Source of the DNA: Luteibacter mycovicinus
Lineage (GTDB): Bacteria > Pseudomonadota > Gammaproteobacteria > Xanthomonadales > Rhodanobacteraceae
Assembly: GCF_000745235.1 (NCBI RefSeq)
Contig: NZ_JQNL01000001.1
Location: 1 to 64,000 of the forward strand
Direction of reading: 5' to 3'
DNA length: 64,000 bases
Below, one piece after another: positions 33,456-42,489 of the stretch; position 1 is the first letter of the stretch; each line of letters starts with the position of its first letter. The notes under the pieces were generated by a model that was given only the letters and a program-made list of their open reading frames with translations, was not told the DNA's origin and searched no databases. A program made the translations under genes and the position numbers.

Positions 33456-35657
33456 CTAAGTACCTAAATAGCGATCCAACGCATCGTCCAGGCTTGGCAT
33501 CGAAAATCCGCGTTGACTGCCCAGGGCGCTGTATCGCGGCAGGACGGCGGCGAAGCCGCTCCGCCGGGCAGCGCGGTCATGCAGTCTCTTGCTGTCGACG
33601 CCCGCCCGCGCAGCCGCACGTACGGCGAGTTGCGACCACGTGACGGCGTCTCCGTTGGTGATGTGCCAGATGCCCGCTTCCCGGTCGATCAACAGATCCA
33701 GACACGTGTCGACCAGGTCCGGAACGTAGGTGGGCGAGATCGTGACGTCGTGGGCCGCCTGAAAGGATTGGCCTGCCCGCAAAGCGCGAAGTGCGGATGC
33801 GACGAAGCTGTTCTCGTGGGACGGGCCGAACAGTGCGCTGGTTCGTACCACGAGCGCACCGGGATATCGGTCGAGCACGAGAGTCTCTGAGCGCGCTTTG
33901 CTTAACCCGTAGACATTCAACGGCGATACCGCGTCGCTTTCCAGATAGGGAGAACGGCGCTCTCCGTCGAAGACGAGGTGGCTCGAGAACGTCAGCAGTT
34001 CGATGCCCTCTCTTGCACAGGCGCGCGCCAGGATCTCCGGCCCTAACGCGTTTTCCCGGAAGCATCGCGTCGGATCGCGCTCGGCCTCGTCGACACGCGC
34101 ATACCCAGCCGCGTTTATGACGGCCCATGGGCGGAAACGGACCAGAGCAGCGCGTACGGAATCCGCATCCGCGATGTCGAGCTCGCTCCGGTTCAACAGG
34201 CGATGGTGAAGGTCTCGTTCGGCACAGGCGCGTGCAAACGTCCGGCCTAACATGCCGTTGGCACCGATGATCACGATCGATGGGCGTTCGTTGTCGGCGC
34301 GTAAGCGCGGCAAAGGGCTCACACGCAGGGGCGGCAGCCCGATAGCGGGTGACGCCGCTGCTTCGCCGCCGAATCGTTGCGGCCTTTGCCACCAGCCAGT
34401 GCCGGAAAGTGCGGGATGCGTCGCCGTCTCGCGAGAGGCCAGAGCGCGCATCAGGCCGGTGAGCGCTGTCCCTCGTGGCTGCCCGCTGCGTACATCGAAA
34501 GCCCCTGTTTCGTAATACCCCTGGCGCTCGGTAAGCAGACAGTTCCAGTCGTATGAACCCAGCAGACTCCACGCGGTAACCGCCTGTATATCGGCGCCCG
34601 CGCGCCTGGCTTCGTCCGCTCCGGTCCATAGCCCCGCGAGCCAGCGCATCTGACCTTCCCGCCGGGCGTCGATATGCGCTTCCGTCACTGCGACAGGTAA
34701 GCCATAGCGCCGCCACGCCTCCATCAGAAGCGGTGCGATGTCACCCACCGGCCCGGCGACCGCCCGCGCGGCCTCGACATCCGCGTAGCGTTCACGACCG
34801 TTGCCACCGTGGCAGGAGGCGGGATATTTCTCCAGATTTCCATCCAGAAAGCGATCGCTCGTGACGTAGTGGTTGACGCCGATGACGTCCGGCGGACGCG
34901 GATGCTCAGCGAACCAGGCGATGTCCGCCTCACTCGCTTGGCAGGCGTTCCGCAACCACGGCCACAGCGGGTGATCCTGCCCCACCCTTCCGCAAACCAG
35001 GTCCCAGCCCAGCCAGCGGAGCCGATTGTTGAAGTCCGCCTGATACTGCAGCGCAGGCGTGGCATACGTCGTCCCTAAGTCATCGGTTTGTATGAGGCGC
35101 GCGGCAGGGTTGACGCGCTCGATCGCACGCATGGCGAGCACGATGCCGCGACACTGATTGAACAAGGCCTTCCGGAACGTCACCACGTCGCGCCCGTGCG
35201 GATACCAGAGCCCGTAAAGTCCGCTGAAGCGGGCCGTGGTCAACGGCTCGTTGACCGGCGTGTAGTCTTCGATCCAGGGATAGCGCCGTGCGACCATGCT
35301 TGCGTAGCGCGCAAGCTTCTCCGGAAACTGCGGATCGACGAGGCTGGTGTCGCGAGGGCCGCTGCCGTGATGCACCAGCCCGACGATCGGCCGCATCGGC
35401 AACTGGCGAAGTGCTGCGAGATGCGCGTCGGACCACGCCCAGTCCGCCCCGCTCCCGCCGTCAGTCATCACACGCTCCCAAAGGACGGGATAACGCAGCG
35501 CACGAATACCCAACTCGGCAAAGCGATGCAGATCCCCTTCTCCACCGACATAGGGGCGCTGGTCTAGCTGACTGAAATAACGGTCACCGACACGGTTGAC
35601 GGTACACTCGATGCCGCCCCACAGTTCTAGCCCACCGACCTCTGCCCGTGCGTCCAT
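33456..35657 (-). CDS. Fusion of GH1-like glycosidase and RmlD-like dTDP-4-dehydrorhamnose reductase
   Basis: 733 aa. Residues 1-400 are a GH1-like barrel, with acid/base in TPVNEPL (Glu-137) and nucleophile in VAVTEAH (Glu-326), shorter than typical GH1 enzymes. From about 459 an extended SDR of the RmlD type begins: VIIGANGMLGRTFARA, NAAGYARVDEAERD, FSSHLVFDG and the YGLSK catalytic pair. It overlaps or nearly abuts glf and a glycosyltransferase, so a role in building or trimming a cell-surface glycan is likely. The fusion occurs in other proteobacteria, but I know of no assigned reaction. Confidence 0.75.
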   Translation of the reverse strand: MDARAEVGGLELWGGIECTVNRVGDRYFSQLDQRPYVGGEGDLHRFAELGIRALRYPVLWERVMTDGGSGADWAWSDAHLAALRQLPMRPIVGLVHHGSGPRDTSLVDPQFPEKLARYASMVARRYPWIEDYTPVNEPLTTARFSGLYGLWYPHGRDVVTFRKALFNQCRGIVLAMRAIERVNPAARLIQTDDLGTTYATPALQYQADFNNRLRWLGWDLVCGRVGQDHPLWPWLRNACQASEADIAWFAEHPRPPDVIGVNHYVTSDRFLDGNLEKYPASCHGGNGRERYADVEAARAVAGPVGDIAPLLMEAWRRYGLPVAVTEAHIDARREGQMRWLAGLWTGADEARRAGADIQAVTAWSLLGSYDWNCLLTERQGYYETGAFDVRSGQPRGTALTGLMRALASRETATHPALSGTGWWQRPQRFGGEAAASPAIGLPPLRVSPLPRLRADNERPSIVIIGANGMLGRTFARACAERDLHHRLLNRSELDIADADSVRAALVRFRPWAVINAAGYARVDEAERDPTRCFRENALGPEILARACAREGIELLTFSSHLVFDGERRSPYLESDAVSPLNVYGLSKARSETLVLDRYPGALVVRTSALFGPSHENSFVASALRALRAGQSFQAAHDVTISPTYVPDLVDTCLDLLIDREAGIWHITNGDAVTWSQLAVRAAARAGVDSKRLHDRAARRSGFAAVLPRYSALGSQRGFSMPSLDDALDRYLGT

Positions 35658-35668
35658 AGCGCCCCCAC

Positions 35669-36841
35669 TCAGGGCCTCAGGATCACGGGAGCGTCAGCTC
35701 CCGGGACCGGCTGCGCGCCCGGTGAGTCCGGAGCCACCCGTCGCCCCAGCTTCTGCAGCACGTATTCCGCTGCCTTCAGCGCGGCACCCACGCACTGATC
35801 CATGTTGTAGTAGCGGTATTGGGCCAGACGCCCCACGAAAGTCACGTCGCGTTCTTTCAGGGCCAGGGCTTCGTAGCGCTTGAACAGCGCCTCGTTCTCG
35901 GGGCGCGGTACGGGATAGTAAGGCTCCCCCTCCGCCTGCGGAAACTCCCGGACGATCGACGTCCCGGAGTGGACCTGCCCGGTGACATGCTTGAATTCGG
36001 TGATCCGGGTGTAGTCGAAATCGGTCGGATAGTTGATCGTGCCCACGCTCTGGTACTGCGCGGTATCATGCAGGTGCTCGTGTTCGAAGCGGATCGATCG
36101 ATAGGGCAAGGCGCCATAGCATTGCGCGTAATACGCGTCGACGGGGCCGGTAAAAACGATGTGCGATGCCTTTATGCGTTGGCGCATCCTGAAAAAATCC
36201 ACACCCAGCTCAAGACGGATGCCTGGTTGATCCAGAAGCCTGGAAAAGAGCGCCGTGTATCCCTCGAGGGGCATGGCCTGGAAGGTGTCCGTGAAGTATC
36301 GATCGTCTCGATTGACACGGGTGGGCACGCGCGCGGCGACCGAGGCGGCTAGCTCGGACGGATCCAGGCCCCATTGCTTGCGCGTGTAACCGCGAAAGAA
36401 TCGCTCGTAGAGGTCGCGACCCACCGCGTTGAGCACCACGTCTTCGCTGGTACGAATCGGATGGCGAGGTTCGCGTACCCCGTCAAAAAACGCCTGAATC
36501 GTCCGCTCGTCCAGATCGAGACCGTAGAGGCGATTGACGGTATCGATGTTGATCGGTATTGGCAGCAGCAACTCCCCCGCCCTGGCCAGCACGCGGTGTT
36601 CGTAGGGACGCCATGAGGTGAACTGAGACAGGTAATCGAAGATTCGCTGGCTGTTGGTGTGAAAGATGTGCGGCCCATAAGGATGTATCAGCACGCCATG
36701 AGCATCGTGCCGGTCATGTGCATTGCCGCCGATGTGGTCGCGCCGGTCGACCACAAGCACGTTCAGACCCCGACCGGCGAGTTGCTCGGCCACTACCGCG
36801 CCGGAAAAGCCCGCACCCACCACGAGCACATCGGTCTTCAT
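35669..36841 (-). CDS. glf: UDP-galactopyranose mutase
   Basis: A 390-aa protein from ATG 36841, which overlaps the glycosyltransferase stop by four bases; a longer frame would run into that gene. FAD-binding DVLVVGAGFSGAVVAEQLAG, GGNAHDRHD, and the family blocks GPHIFHTNS, FRGYTRKQWG and NYPTDFDYTRITEFKH. Glf ring-contracts UDP-galactopyranose to UDP-galactofuranose for surface glycans. Complete length for the family. Confidence 0.9.
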   Translation of the reverse strand: MKTDVLVVGAGFSGAVVAEQLAGRGLNVLVVDRRDHIGGNAHDRHDAHGVLIHPYGPHIFHTNSQRIFDYLSQFTSWRPYEHRVLARAGELLLPIPINIDTVNRLYGLDLDERTIQAFFDGVREPRHPIRTSEDVVLNAVGRDLYERFFRGYTRKQWGLDPSELAASVAARVPTRVNRDDRYFTDTFQAMPLEGYTALFSRLLDQPGIRLELGVDFFRMRQRIKASHIVFTGPVDAYYAQCYGALPYRSIRFEHEHLHDTAQYQSVGTINYPTDFDYTRITEFKHVTGQVHSGTSIVREFPQAEGEPYYPVPRPENEALFKRYEALALKERDVTFVGRLAQYRYYNMDQCVGAALKAAEYVLQKLGRRVAPDSPGAQPVPGADAPVILRP

Positions 36842-38097
36842 GGTGCGTCGGTCACCTCGATCGCGAGGCGCCCCGTCGCGTACGCCGGAACTTGCAACGC
36901 CGATTGAACATCGGCGCGCATCGCCGCGACCGTCGCGGACCATGACGCCTTACCTGCACGGTTCCAGCCCTCGTCCAGCAAGGCGCTGTCCGGAGTCTCC
37001 CACGCGCGATGGACGGCTGCCAGGAAGTGCTCGTGCGACCGGGCCACGTCCACCACCGGCGTAAAGTTGCGCACCACATCTGCCACCGCGGTCGACACGA
37101 TCGGCTTGCCCGCCGCCATATACTCCAGCGTCTTGGTCGGATTGATGTAGCGCGTCGCATCGTTCAGGGCGAACGGCATGAGGCAGACGTCGAAACCCTT
37201 TACCAGGTTCGGCAGTACGTCGTACGACTGCTGGCCCAGCCAGTGGATGTTGGGCAGATCGGGCAGCTGCTCGGGGTCGACCTTGACCACGGGGCCCGCC
37301 ATGACGATCGACGCTTCCGGGTACGCCTTAGCAAGGCGTTCGATCAGTGGATAATCGAGCCGTTCATCGATCACGCCGAAGTAGCCGAGTACCGGATGCG
37401 GCAGCGCCGCCACGGAGGACGGTACCGTCGTGTGATCGAGCCGGGCGCGTCCGAAATGCGCCACATCGACGCCGCAGCCGTAGAAATGCACGTTGTCATG
37501 GTGACGACTTTTGGACTCGAACAGTTGATGCCCACCGGTGAAGACCACATCCGCACGCGATAACAGAAAACGTTCGCGCTCGACGATATCGCGTGGCGCG
37601 AAACGAAAGTTAGCCAGTTCGTCCATACAATCGTAAACGGCGCCCCGTGCGCCGAACTGCCCGAGCAGGCTGGGCGCGGTCATGGGCGAATAGAACCATT
37701 GCACGGGATCCTGAAACTGGTTCCGCAACAATGGATGAGTCCGAAGGGCGGCTTGCATCAAAACCAGCACGGCCGCGCACTGATCGTCGACGCTGACCAT
37801 GGTGGGAGGGAGCACGGGTACGATCCTCACGATATTTCGCTGCGGTTCGGTAATTTGCAGACGCGGGCCCGCGCTGTCGCCGACGAGTACCACCACAGGC
37901 TCTTCGATGTATGCGATCCGATGATGGTCGGCCAGCCGGGAGAAAATCTGCTGCGGTCGCTGCCAGACGAAATCCCAGCGCAGGTGACAATGGACGATGA
38001 TGGGGAAATGCTCTTCCCAGGCCGACTCGTCTTGCGCCTCCGGGCCTGCGGAGTAAACGTCCTCAAGGGACTCGGCGAGAAAGGCGTTCTTATCCAT
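36838..38097 (-). CDS. Glycosyltransferase (GT1/GT4-like)
   Basis: A 419-aa protein from ATG 38097 (AGAGGAA upstream). The N-terminal part has HCHLRWDFVWQRPQQIFSRL, a feature of glycosyltransferases annotated next to glf. The second Rossmann half has VLGYFGVIDERLDYPLIERL, NIHWLGQQSYDVLPNL and the nucleotide-sugar region NPTKTLEYMAAGKPIVSTA. Likely transfers galactofuranose or a related sugar onto a surface polysaccharide. First gene of the three-gene minus-strand operon. Confidence 0.85.
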   Translation of the reverse strand: MDKNAFLAESLEDVYSAGPEAQDESAWEEHFPIIVHCHLRWDFVWQRPQQIFSRLADHHRIAYIEEPVVVLVGDSAGPRLQITEPQRNIVRIVPVLPPTMVSVDDQCAAVLVLMQAALRTHPLLRNQFQDPVQWFYSPMTAPSLLGQFGARGAVYDCMDELANFRFAPRDIVERERFLLSRADVVFTGGHQLFESKSRHHDNVHFYGCGVDVAHFGRARLDHTTVPSSVAALPHPVLGYFGVIDERLDYPLIERLAKAYPEASIVMAGPVVKVDPEQLPDLPNIHWLGQQSYDVLPNLVKGFDVCLMPFALNDATRYINPTKTLEYMAAGKPIVSTAVADVVRNFTPVVDVARSHEHFLAAVHRAWETPDSALLDEGWNRAGKASWSATVAAMRADVQSALQVPAYATGRLAIEVTDAP

Positions 38098-38550
38098 GTC
38101 AGTGATTCCTCTTCGGGTCACTACTATGGCCGTGCTGCCGGGGACGGTGGCGTGAGGGGTTGATCGAAACTATTTAACTTCACACGGTTTCCTTCGTGCC
38201 GGGGCCTGCGCACCGTTCGCGTCGCCGCCTTCGTGAGCCGCCCGTCACTTCCACGCCTCACGACATGCACGACGTATGGGCGACAACGAAATCCGATCCA
38301 CGTCGAGGGAAATACGCTGCGTTATCTCAGCGCGCACTTTGCAAGCCACCAGTCCGCGATGGCTTGGCTGCCATGCAAATGTTCATGGGTCGAGGATCTT
38401 CGGATCACGATTTAGCCCGGGACGGAGCGTCATGACGACGTCACTCGGGCCCGCTCTCGCAGGACGCACCAGAGCCCACTAAGCCGGTGGCACGCGGCGA
38501 ACTGCCGCGTGCGTGCCGCAATGGGCCAACCGACGAAACCGCGTTCGCTA
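38098..38550. other. Non-coding stretch with a GC hairpin
   Basis: No ORF with coding character on either strand. GCACGCGGC (38490-38498), a five-base loop and GCCGCGTGC (38504-38512) form a perfect 9-bp stem just beyond the stop of the small minus-strand genes; without a U-run it is a weak terminator or mRNA end. The left part should carry the promoter of the glycosyltransferase operon. Confidence 0.4.
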
Positions 38551-38706
38551 TCAGCGAACGCCTTCATCGCGCTTGGAAGCATCGTCCATTTTTTCCTCGC
38601 CTTCCTTGATCTTCTTATCGCGCTTGTCTTGCTCAGGTTTGTCCTGATTGGCTACGTAATTAAGATTGCGATCGCCGGACTGCGGTTTGTGGTTCTGATC
38701 GGCCAT
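38551..38706 (-). CDS. Small charged protein (51 aa)
   Basis: ATG 38706 preceded by GGGAGAG. Highly hydrophilic, Lys/Asp/Glu-rich (NQDKPEQDKRDKKIKEGEEK), no membrane segment; likely disordered. Fourteen bases after a 44-aa gene of the same kind, so a two-gene unit. Resembles general stress or desiccation-type small proteins in composition only. Confidence 0.55.
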   Translation of the reverse strand: MADQNHKPQSGDRNLNYVANQDKPEQDKRDKKIKEGEEKMDDASKRDEGVR

Positions 38707-38720
38707 GGGTCTCTCCCGTT

Positions 38721-38855
38721 TCAGCCGTGGGTTTCGTCGTCGTGCGTCTGCTGCGGAGATTCTTTGTCTTTCGGCTTCTTCTCGACACGCTCCGCCGCTG
38801 ATTCATCGAACTCTCTCGGCGTGGGTGACTTACTGCTTTTGTCACTTTCTGACAT
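38721..38855 (-). CDS. Small charged protein (44 aa)
   Basis: ATG 38855 preceded by CGGAGAA. Rich in Ser, Lys, Glu and Asp (SESDKSSKSPTPREFDESAA, then VEKKPKDKESPQQTHDDE); likely disordered. Paired with the 51-aa gene downstream. Function unknown. Confidence 0.5.
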   Translation of the reverse strand: MSESDKSSKSPTPREFDESAAERVEKKPKDKESPQQTHDDETHG

Positions 38856-38932
38856 GACTAATTCTCCGGGTGATGAGGCACCACAGTGCTCTCAATGCCG
38901 TCATGCTCGCAGTAAGGTGGCGTGAAGGGAGC

Positions 38933-39382
38933 TCAGGAACTATGGTCGCTATTGATCAGCCAGAGACCGTCCACCTTGTGCATCAGCAGCGTCGAAAGCC
39001 CTGACGCCTCGGCGCCCGTGTCGGGTTTGAGATGGTAGCGGACGACCGCAAAGGCATACTGGGACCCGAGTTCCTTGACGTCGATCACGTCCAGCTTCAG
39101 CTTGCCCAGACCGGCGCCAGGCTTCTTATAGGTCGATGCGTACATGGCCTCGATCGCGTCGTAACCGACGACAGTGCCACTCGCGCTGACGAAGCGGGTG
39201 CCCGGTGAGCGCTCGTAGCACCCCATAAAGGTCTTCAGATCGCCCGCCGACCAGGCGGCTGCGCTGGTGTCGAGCGTCTGCTCGATGGCTTTGGCGGTCG
39301 GAACCGCCGGTGTCTCGGCCGATACGCCGGCGACCATCGCCACGGCGCTCGCGGCGCAGAAAAGAACGGACATGGTTTTCAT
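38933..39382 (-). CDS. Exported SnoaL/DUF4440-like protein
   Basis: A 149-aa protein from ATG 39382 after AAAAGGGGGG; an upstream in-frame ATG (39463) would bury the signal peptide (MSVLFCAASAVAMVAGVSA). The body is an NTF2-like fold (AAAWSAGDLKTFMGCYERSP, VVGYDAIEAMYASTY, MHKVDGLWLINSDHSS). Such small periplasmic proteins often bind a ligand or catalyse hydrolysis; no substrate evident. Confidence 0.7.
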   Translation of the reverse strand: MKTMSVLFCAASAVAMVAGVSAETPAVPTAKAIEQTLDTSAAAWSAGDLKTFMGCYERSPGTRFVSASGTVVGYDAIEAMYASTYKKPGAGLGKLKLDVIDVKELGSQYAFAVVRYHLKPDTGAEASGLSTLLMHKVDGLWLINSDHSS

Positions 39383-39548
39383 GGCACCCCCCTTTTGATT
39401 CCGCATGATAGGCATGCTGAGACAATTTGTCCCGAATGTATGGAGCTTGTTCGTAGGTAGCATGCGCTGGAGGACGGCATCATCGGCGTTTTGAGGGCGA
39501 TTTCCTCATGACAGACAGTGGCAAGTCACAGCTCGGAACGAAGAAAGC

Positions 39549-39785
39549 ATGGATTGGGTCCCTATCGCCTTTATCATCTTCAAGGTCGTCGTTTTCGGCA
39601 CAGGCATGTTCCTGGCCATCAAGTGGCATTACGAGCAAGGGAAAAAGGACCGCCCGATCGAGCGGCGTGCGGTACTACGCGTGGCCGGCAAAGTGGGGTT
39701 AGCCGTCGGGGTCTTCGTGATATTGCTCGTGGGACTGCTCTACGCCACCTTCGCCGTGAGCCGCAGACTCGGTCTGGCGATGTGA
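39549..39785 (+). CDS. Two-span membrane protein upstream of cioAB (78 aa)
   Basis: Hydrophobic segments at residues 4-24 (VPIAFIIFKVVVFGTGMFLA) and 49-70 (VGLAVGVFVILLVGLLYATF) with a basic loop between. Starts with weak GGAACGAAG upstream. It precedes the quinol oxidase genes by about 100 bp on the same strand but has no known link to them. Unassigned. Confidence 0.55.
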   Translation: MDWVPIAFIIFKVVVFGTGMFLAIKWHYEQGKKDRPIERRAVLRVAGKVGLAVGVFVILLVGLLYATFAVSRRLGLAM

Positions 39786-39884
39786 GCCAGTACCGGGCAG
39801 CTAATGACCGCAGCGACATTTTGACCAATACCGCCGTCGCGAAACAGGCATACGCTTACCCTATCTTTCGCTGGAGCTTGACGC

Positions 39885-41306
39885 GTGTCGATACCTACCG
39901 ACCAGGCACTCCTTCTCGCGCGATGGCAATTCGCCTTCACCGTCTCTTTCCACATCATCTTCCCCGCCATCAGCATCGGCCTCGCCAGCTACCTGGCGGT
40001 GCTCGAAGGTCTGTGGTTGAGGACGAAGAATACGGTCTACCGTGACCTGTTCTTTTTCTGGTCGAAAGTATTCGCCGTCGGCTTTGCGATGGGTGTCGTC
40101 TCAGGCGTGGTGATGAGTTACGAATTCGGTACGAACTGGTCCGGGTTCTCCTCCATTGCCGGCTCGGTGACGGGCCCCCTGCTGACCTACGAGGTGCTCA
40201 CCGCGTTCTTCCTCGAGGCGGGGTTCCTGGGGATCATGCTGTTCGGCTGGCATAAGGTAGGGCCACGAGCTCACTTCTTCGCCACGCTGATGGTGGCCAC
40301 AGGCACGTTGATCTCGACGTTCTGGATCCTCGCCTCCAACAGCTGGATGCACACCCCACAGGGATACGCCTGGCAGGACGGCCGCATCGTTCCGGTCGAC
40401 TGGCTCAGGATCGTTTTCAATCCGTCGTTCCCTTACCGCCTGATGCACATGGCGCTCGCGGCATTCATCGTGGCCGCGACGCTGGTCGCCGCCTGCTCGG
40501 CCTGGCACCTGCTCCGTGGGCGGAAGGATGCCGCCATCCGCAAGGCCTTCTCCATGGCGTTGTGGCTCCTGCTGGTCGTGGTTCCCATCCAGATCGTCGT
40601 CGGCGATGCGCACGGCATCAACACGCGCGAGTATCAGCCCGCCAAAATCGCCGCGATCGAGGGTCTCTGGGAGACGGAGACGGGCGGCACGTCGTTGAAT
40701 CTTGTCGGCTGGCCGGACATGGACAAGGAAGAGACGCGCTTCGCGGTGAAAGTCCCGCACCTGGGCAGTGTGATCCTGACTCATTCGTGGGACGGTGAGA
40801 TTCGGGGGCTGAAGAGCTTCCCCAAAGAGGACCGGCCCAACTCCACCATCGTGTTCTGGTCCTTCCGGGTGATGGTCGGCATGGGGATGCTTCTCCTGCT
40901 CATGGCGCTCGCAGGCCTCGTGCTACGCCGCGGTGGACGGCTTTACGAGCAGCGGGCTTTTCAGCGCTTCGTCCTGCTCATGGCGCCGTCCGGGCTGATC
41001 GCCTTGCTGGCCGGGTGGATCACTACCGAATCCGGACGGCAGCCCTGGGTCGTCTACGGCGTATTGCGCACCCGCGACGCGGTTTCGGCGATCTCCGCTC
41101 AGCAGGTCGGCACCTCACTGATGATCCTGGTCCTGGTGTACTTCGCGGTGTTCGGCACGGGTATCTATTACATGCTGAAGCTCATGCGCAATGGTCCGGA
41201 CCTGCCACGTGACGCCGCGGAAGAAGATGCTTCCGACACCGGCAAGGGGCAGCCGCGTTTCGACCACCGGCCGCTTTCGCGACCGACCGACCCGATCGAC
41301 GAGTGA
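39885..41306 (+). CDS. cioA: Cytochrome bd-type (cyanide-insensitive) quinol oxidase subunit I
   Basis: A 473-aa protein with GTG start. N-terminal QFAFTVSFHIIFPAISIGLA contains the haem b595/d ligand His; later NSWMHTPQGYAWQDG, and GMGMLLLLMALAG. The quinol loop is short (no Q-loop insertion), which is the CioA type. Multiple membrane helices. Reduces O2 to water with electrons from quinol, low in affinity for cyanide. cioB follows 7 bp downstream. Confidence 0.9.
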   Translation: MSIPTDQALLLARWQFAFTVSFHIIFPAISIGLASYLAVLEGLWLRTKNTVYRDLFFFWSKVFAVGFAMGVVSGVVMSYEFGTNWSGFSSIAGSVTGPLLTYEVLTAFFLEAGFLGIMLFGWHKVGPRAHFFATLMVATGTLISTFWILASNSWMHTPQGYAWQDGRIVPVDWLRIVFNPSFPYRLMHMALAAFIVAATLVAACSAWHLLRGRKDAAIRKAFSMALWLLLVVVPIQIVVGDAHGINTREYQPAKIAAIEGLWETETGGTSLNLVGWPDMDKEETRFAVKVPHLGSVILTHSWDGEIRGLKSFPKEDRPNSTIVFWSFRVMVGMGMLLLLMALAGLVLRRGGRLYEQRAFQRFVLLMAPSGLIALLAGWITTESGRQPWVVYGVLRTRDAVSAISAQQVGTSLMILVLVYFAVFGTGIYYMLKLMRNGPDLPRDAAEEDASDTGKGQPRFDHRPLSRPTDPIDE

Positions 41307-41313
41307 GGTTGCC

Positions 41314-42321
41314 ATGTCCTTCGATCTACCGATGGTCTGGGCGGCCATTATCGCCTTCGGTGTTTTCCTGTACGTGCTGCTCGATGGCTTCGACCTCGGC
41401 ATCGGGCTGCTGTTTCCCTTCTTCGATCGCGAGCACGACCGCCAGGTGATGTTGAACACCGTCGCCCCGGTATGGGACGGCAACGAAACCTGGATGGTCC
41501 TTGGCGGTGCCAGCCTGTATGCGGCCTTCCCTGTCGCCTATTCCGTCCTGCTACCGGCGACCTACCTGCCGATCATCGGCATGGTCTGCGGGCTGATTTT
41601 TCGTGGCGTCGCCTTCGAGATCCGCGCCAAAGCGAGACGTTCGCAGCGCCTCTGGGATCTCGCCTTCATGCTCGGCTCGGCCACGGCGATCTTCTGTCAG
41701 GGCCTCGTTCTCGGGACGCTGCTTCAGGGCATCCCCGTCGTGAACCGACAGTTCGCCGGCGGTCCGTTCGACTGGCTCTCACCGTTCGGACTTCTCGCCG
41801 GGCTGGGTCTGCTCGTCACCTACGCGACTCTCGCATGCGGCTGGCTGATCATGAAGACCGACGGCGACCTCCAGCGGCGCATCTACGTCGCGATGAAGCC
41901 CCTGGTATGGGCCCTGCTCGCGATCATCGCCGTGGTCAGCGCATGGACCGTCCTCGGTCAGGATGCCGTGGCCCGGCGCTGGTTCGCAATGCCCGACCTG
42001 TTCTTCTTCCTGCCTGTTCCGGTTCTGGTACTGGCTTGCGTCTTTGGTATCCAGCGCGCCATCCGGCAGAAGCGTGATCGACAACCGTTCGTGCTCACGG
42101 CGGCGATTCTCTTCCTCGGCTACACCGGGCTGATCATCAGCATCTTCCCGAACATCATCCCGCCTTCGCTGGACATCTGGGCCGCGTCGTCTCCGCCGTC
42201 GAGCCAGAAATTCACGCTGGTCGGCGCGGCCATCATCGTGCCGATCATCATCGTCTACTCGGCCATGTCGTACTGGGTTTTCCGCGGCAAGGTGCGCCAC
42301 GACGACCCCGGATATCACTGA
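41314..42321 (+). CDS. cioB: Cytochrome bd-type quinol oxidase subunit II
   Basis: A 335-aa protein from ATG 41314 (GAGGTTGCC). The first helix MVWAAIIAFGVFLYVLLDGF and FDLGIGLLFPF, then APVWDGNETWMVLGGASLYA, are the CydB/CioB hallmarks. About eight membrane segments. Partner of CioA. Its stop overlaps the ATG of the 39-aa third subunit. Confidence 0.9.
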   Translation: MSFDLPMVWAAIIAFGVFLYVLLDGFDLGIGLLFPFFDREHDRQVMLNTVAPVWDGNETWMVLGGASLYAAFPVAYSVLLPATYLPIIGMVCGLIFRGVAFEIRAKARRSQRLWDLAFMLGSATAIFCQGLVLGTLLQGIPVVNRQFAGGPFDWLSPFGLLAGLGLLVTYATLACGWLIMKTDGDLQRRIYVAMKPLVWALLAIIAVVSAWTVLGQDAVARRWFAMPDLFFFLPVPVLVLACVFGIQRAIRQKRDRQPFVLTAAILFLGYTGLIISIFPNIIPPSLDIWAASSPPSSQKFTLVGAAIIVPIIIVYSAMSYWVFRGKVRHDDPGYH

Positions 42322-42440
42322 TGGACGCGCGCAGGCAAGGGTGGCTGGGACGTGCGGGCTGGTTCGTCGCGCTTTACGTCGCAGGTGTCCTGGCGGTGGC
42401 CCTGATCGCCCTGGCGTTCCGGCTGCTGGTACCGCATTGA
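42321..42440 (+). CDS. DUF2474-type small subunit of the bd oxidase (39 aa)
   Basis: ATG 42321 overlaps the cioB stop by one base. One membrane helix (FVALYVAGVLAVALIALAFR) preceded by RRQGWLGRAGW. Short one-helix DUF2474/CydX-like proteins directly after cydB/cioB stabilise the haem-bearing subunit. Easily missed because of its length. Confidence 0.7.
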   Translation: MDARRQGWLGRAGWFVALYVAGVLAVALIALAFRLLVPH

Positions 42441-42489
42441 CGCCGAGCCGCTGGCTTGAGATCGGTCGCTCTACTTATCCCTGACCTCG

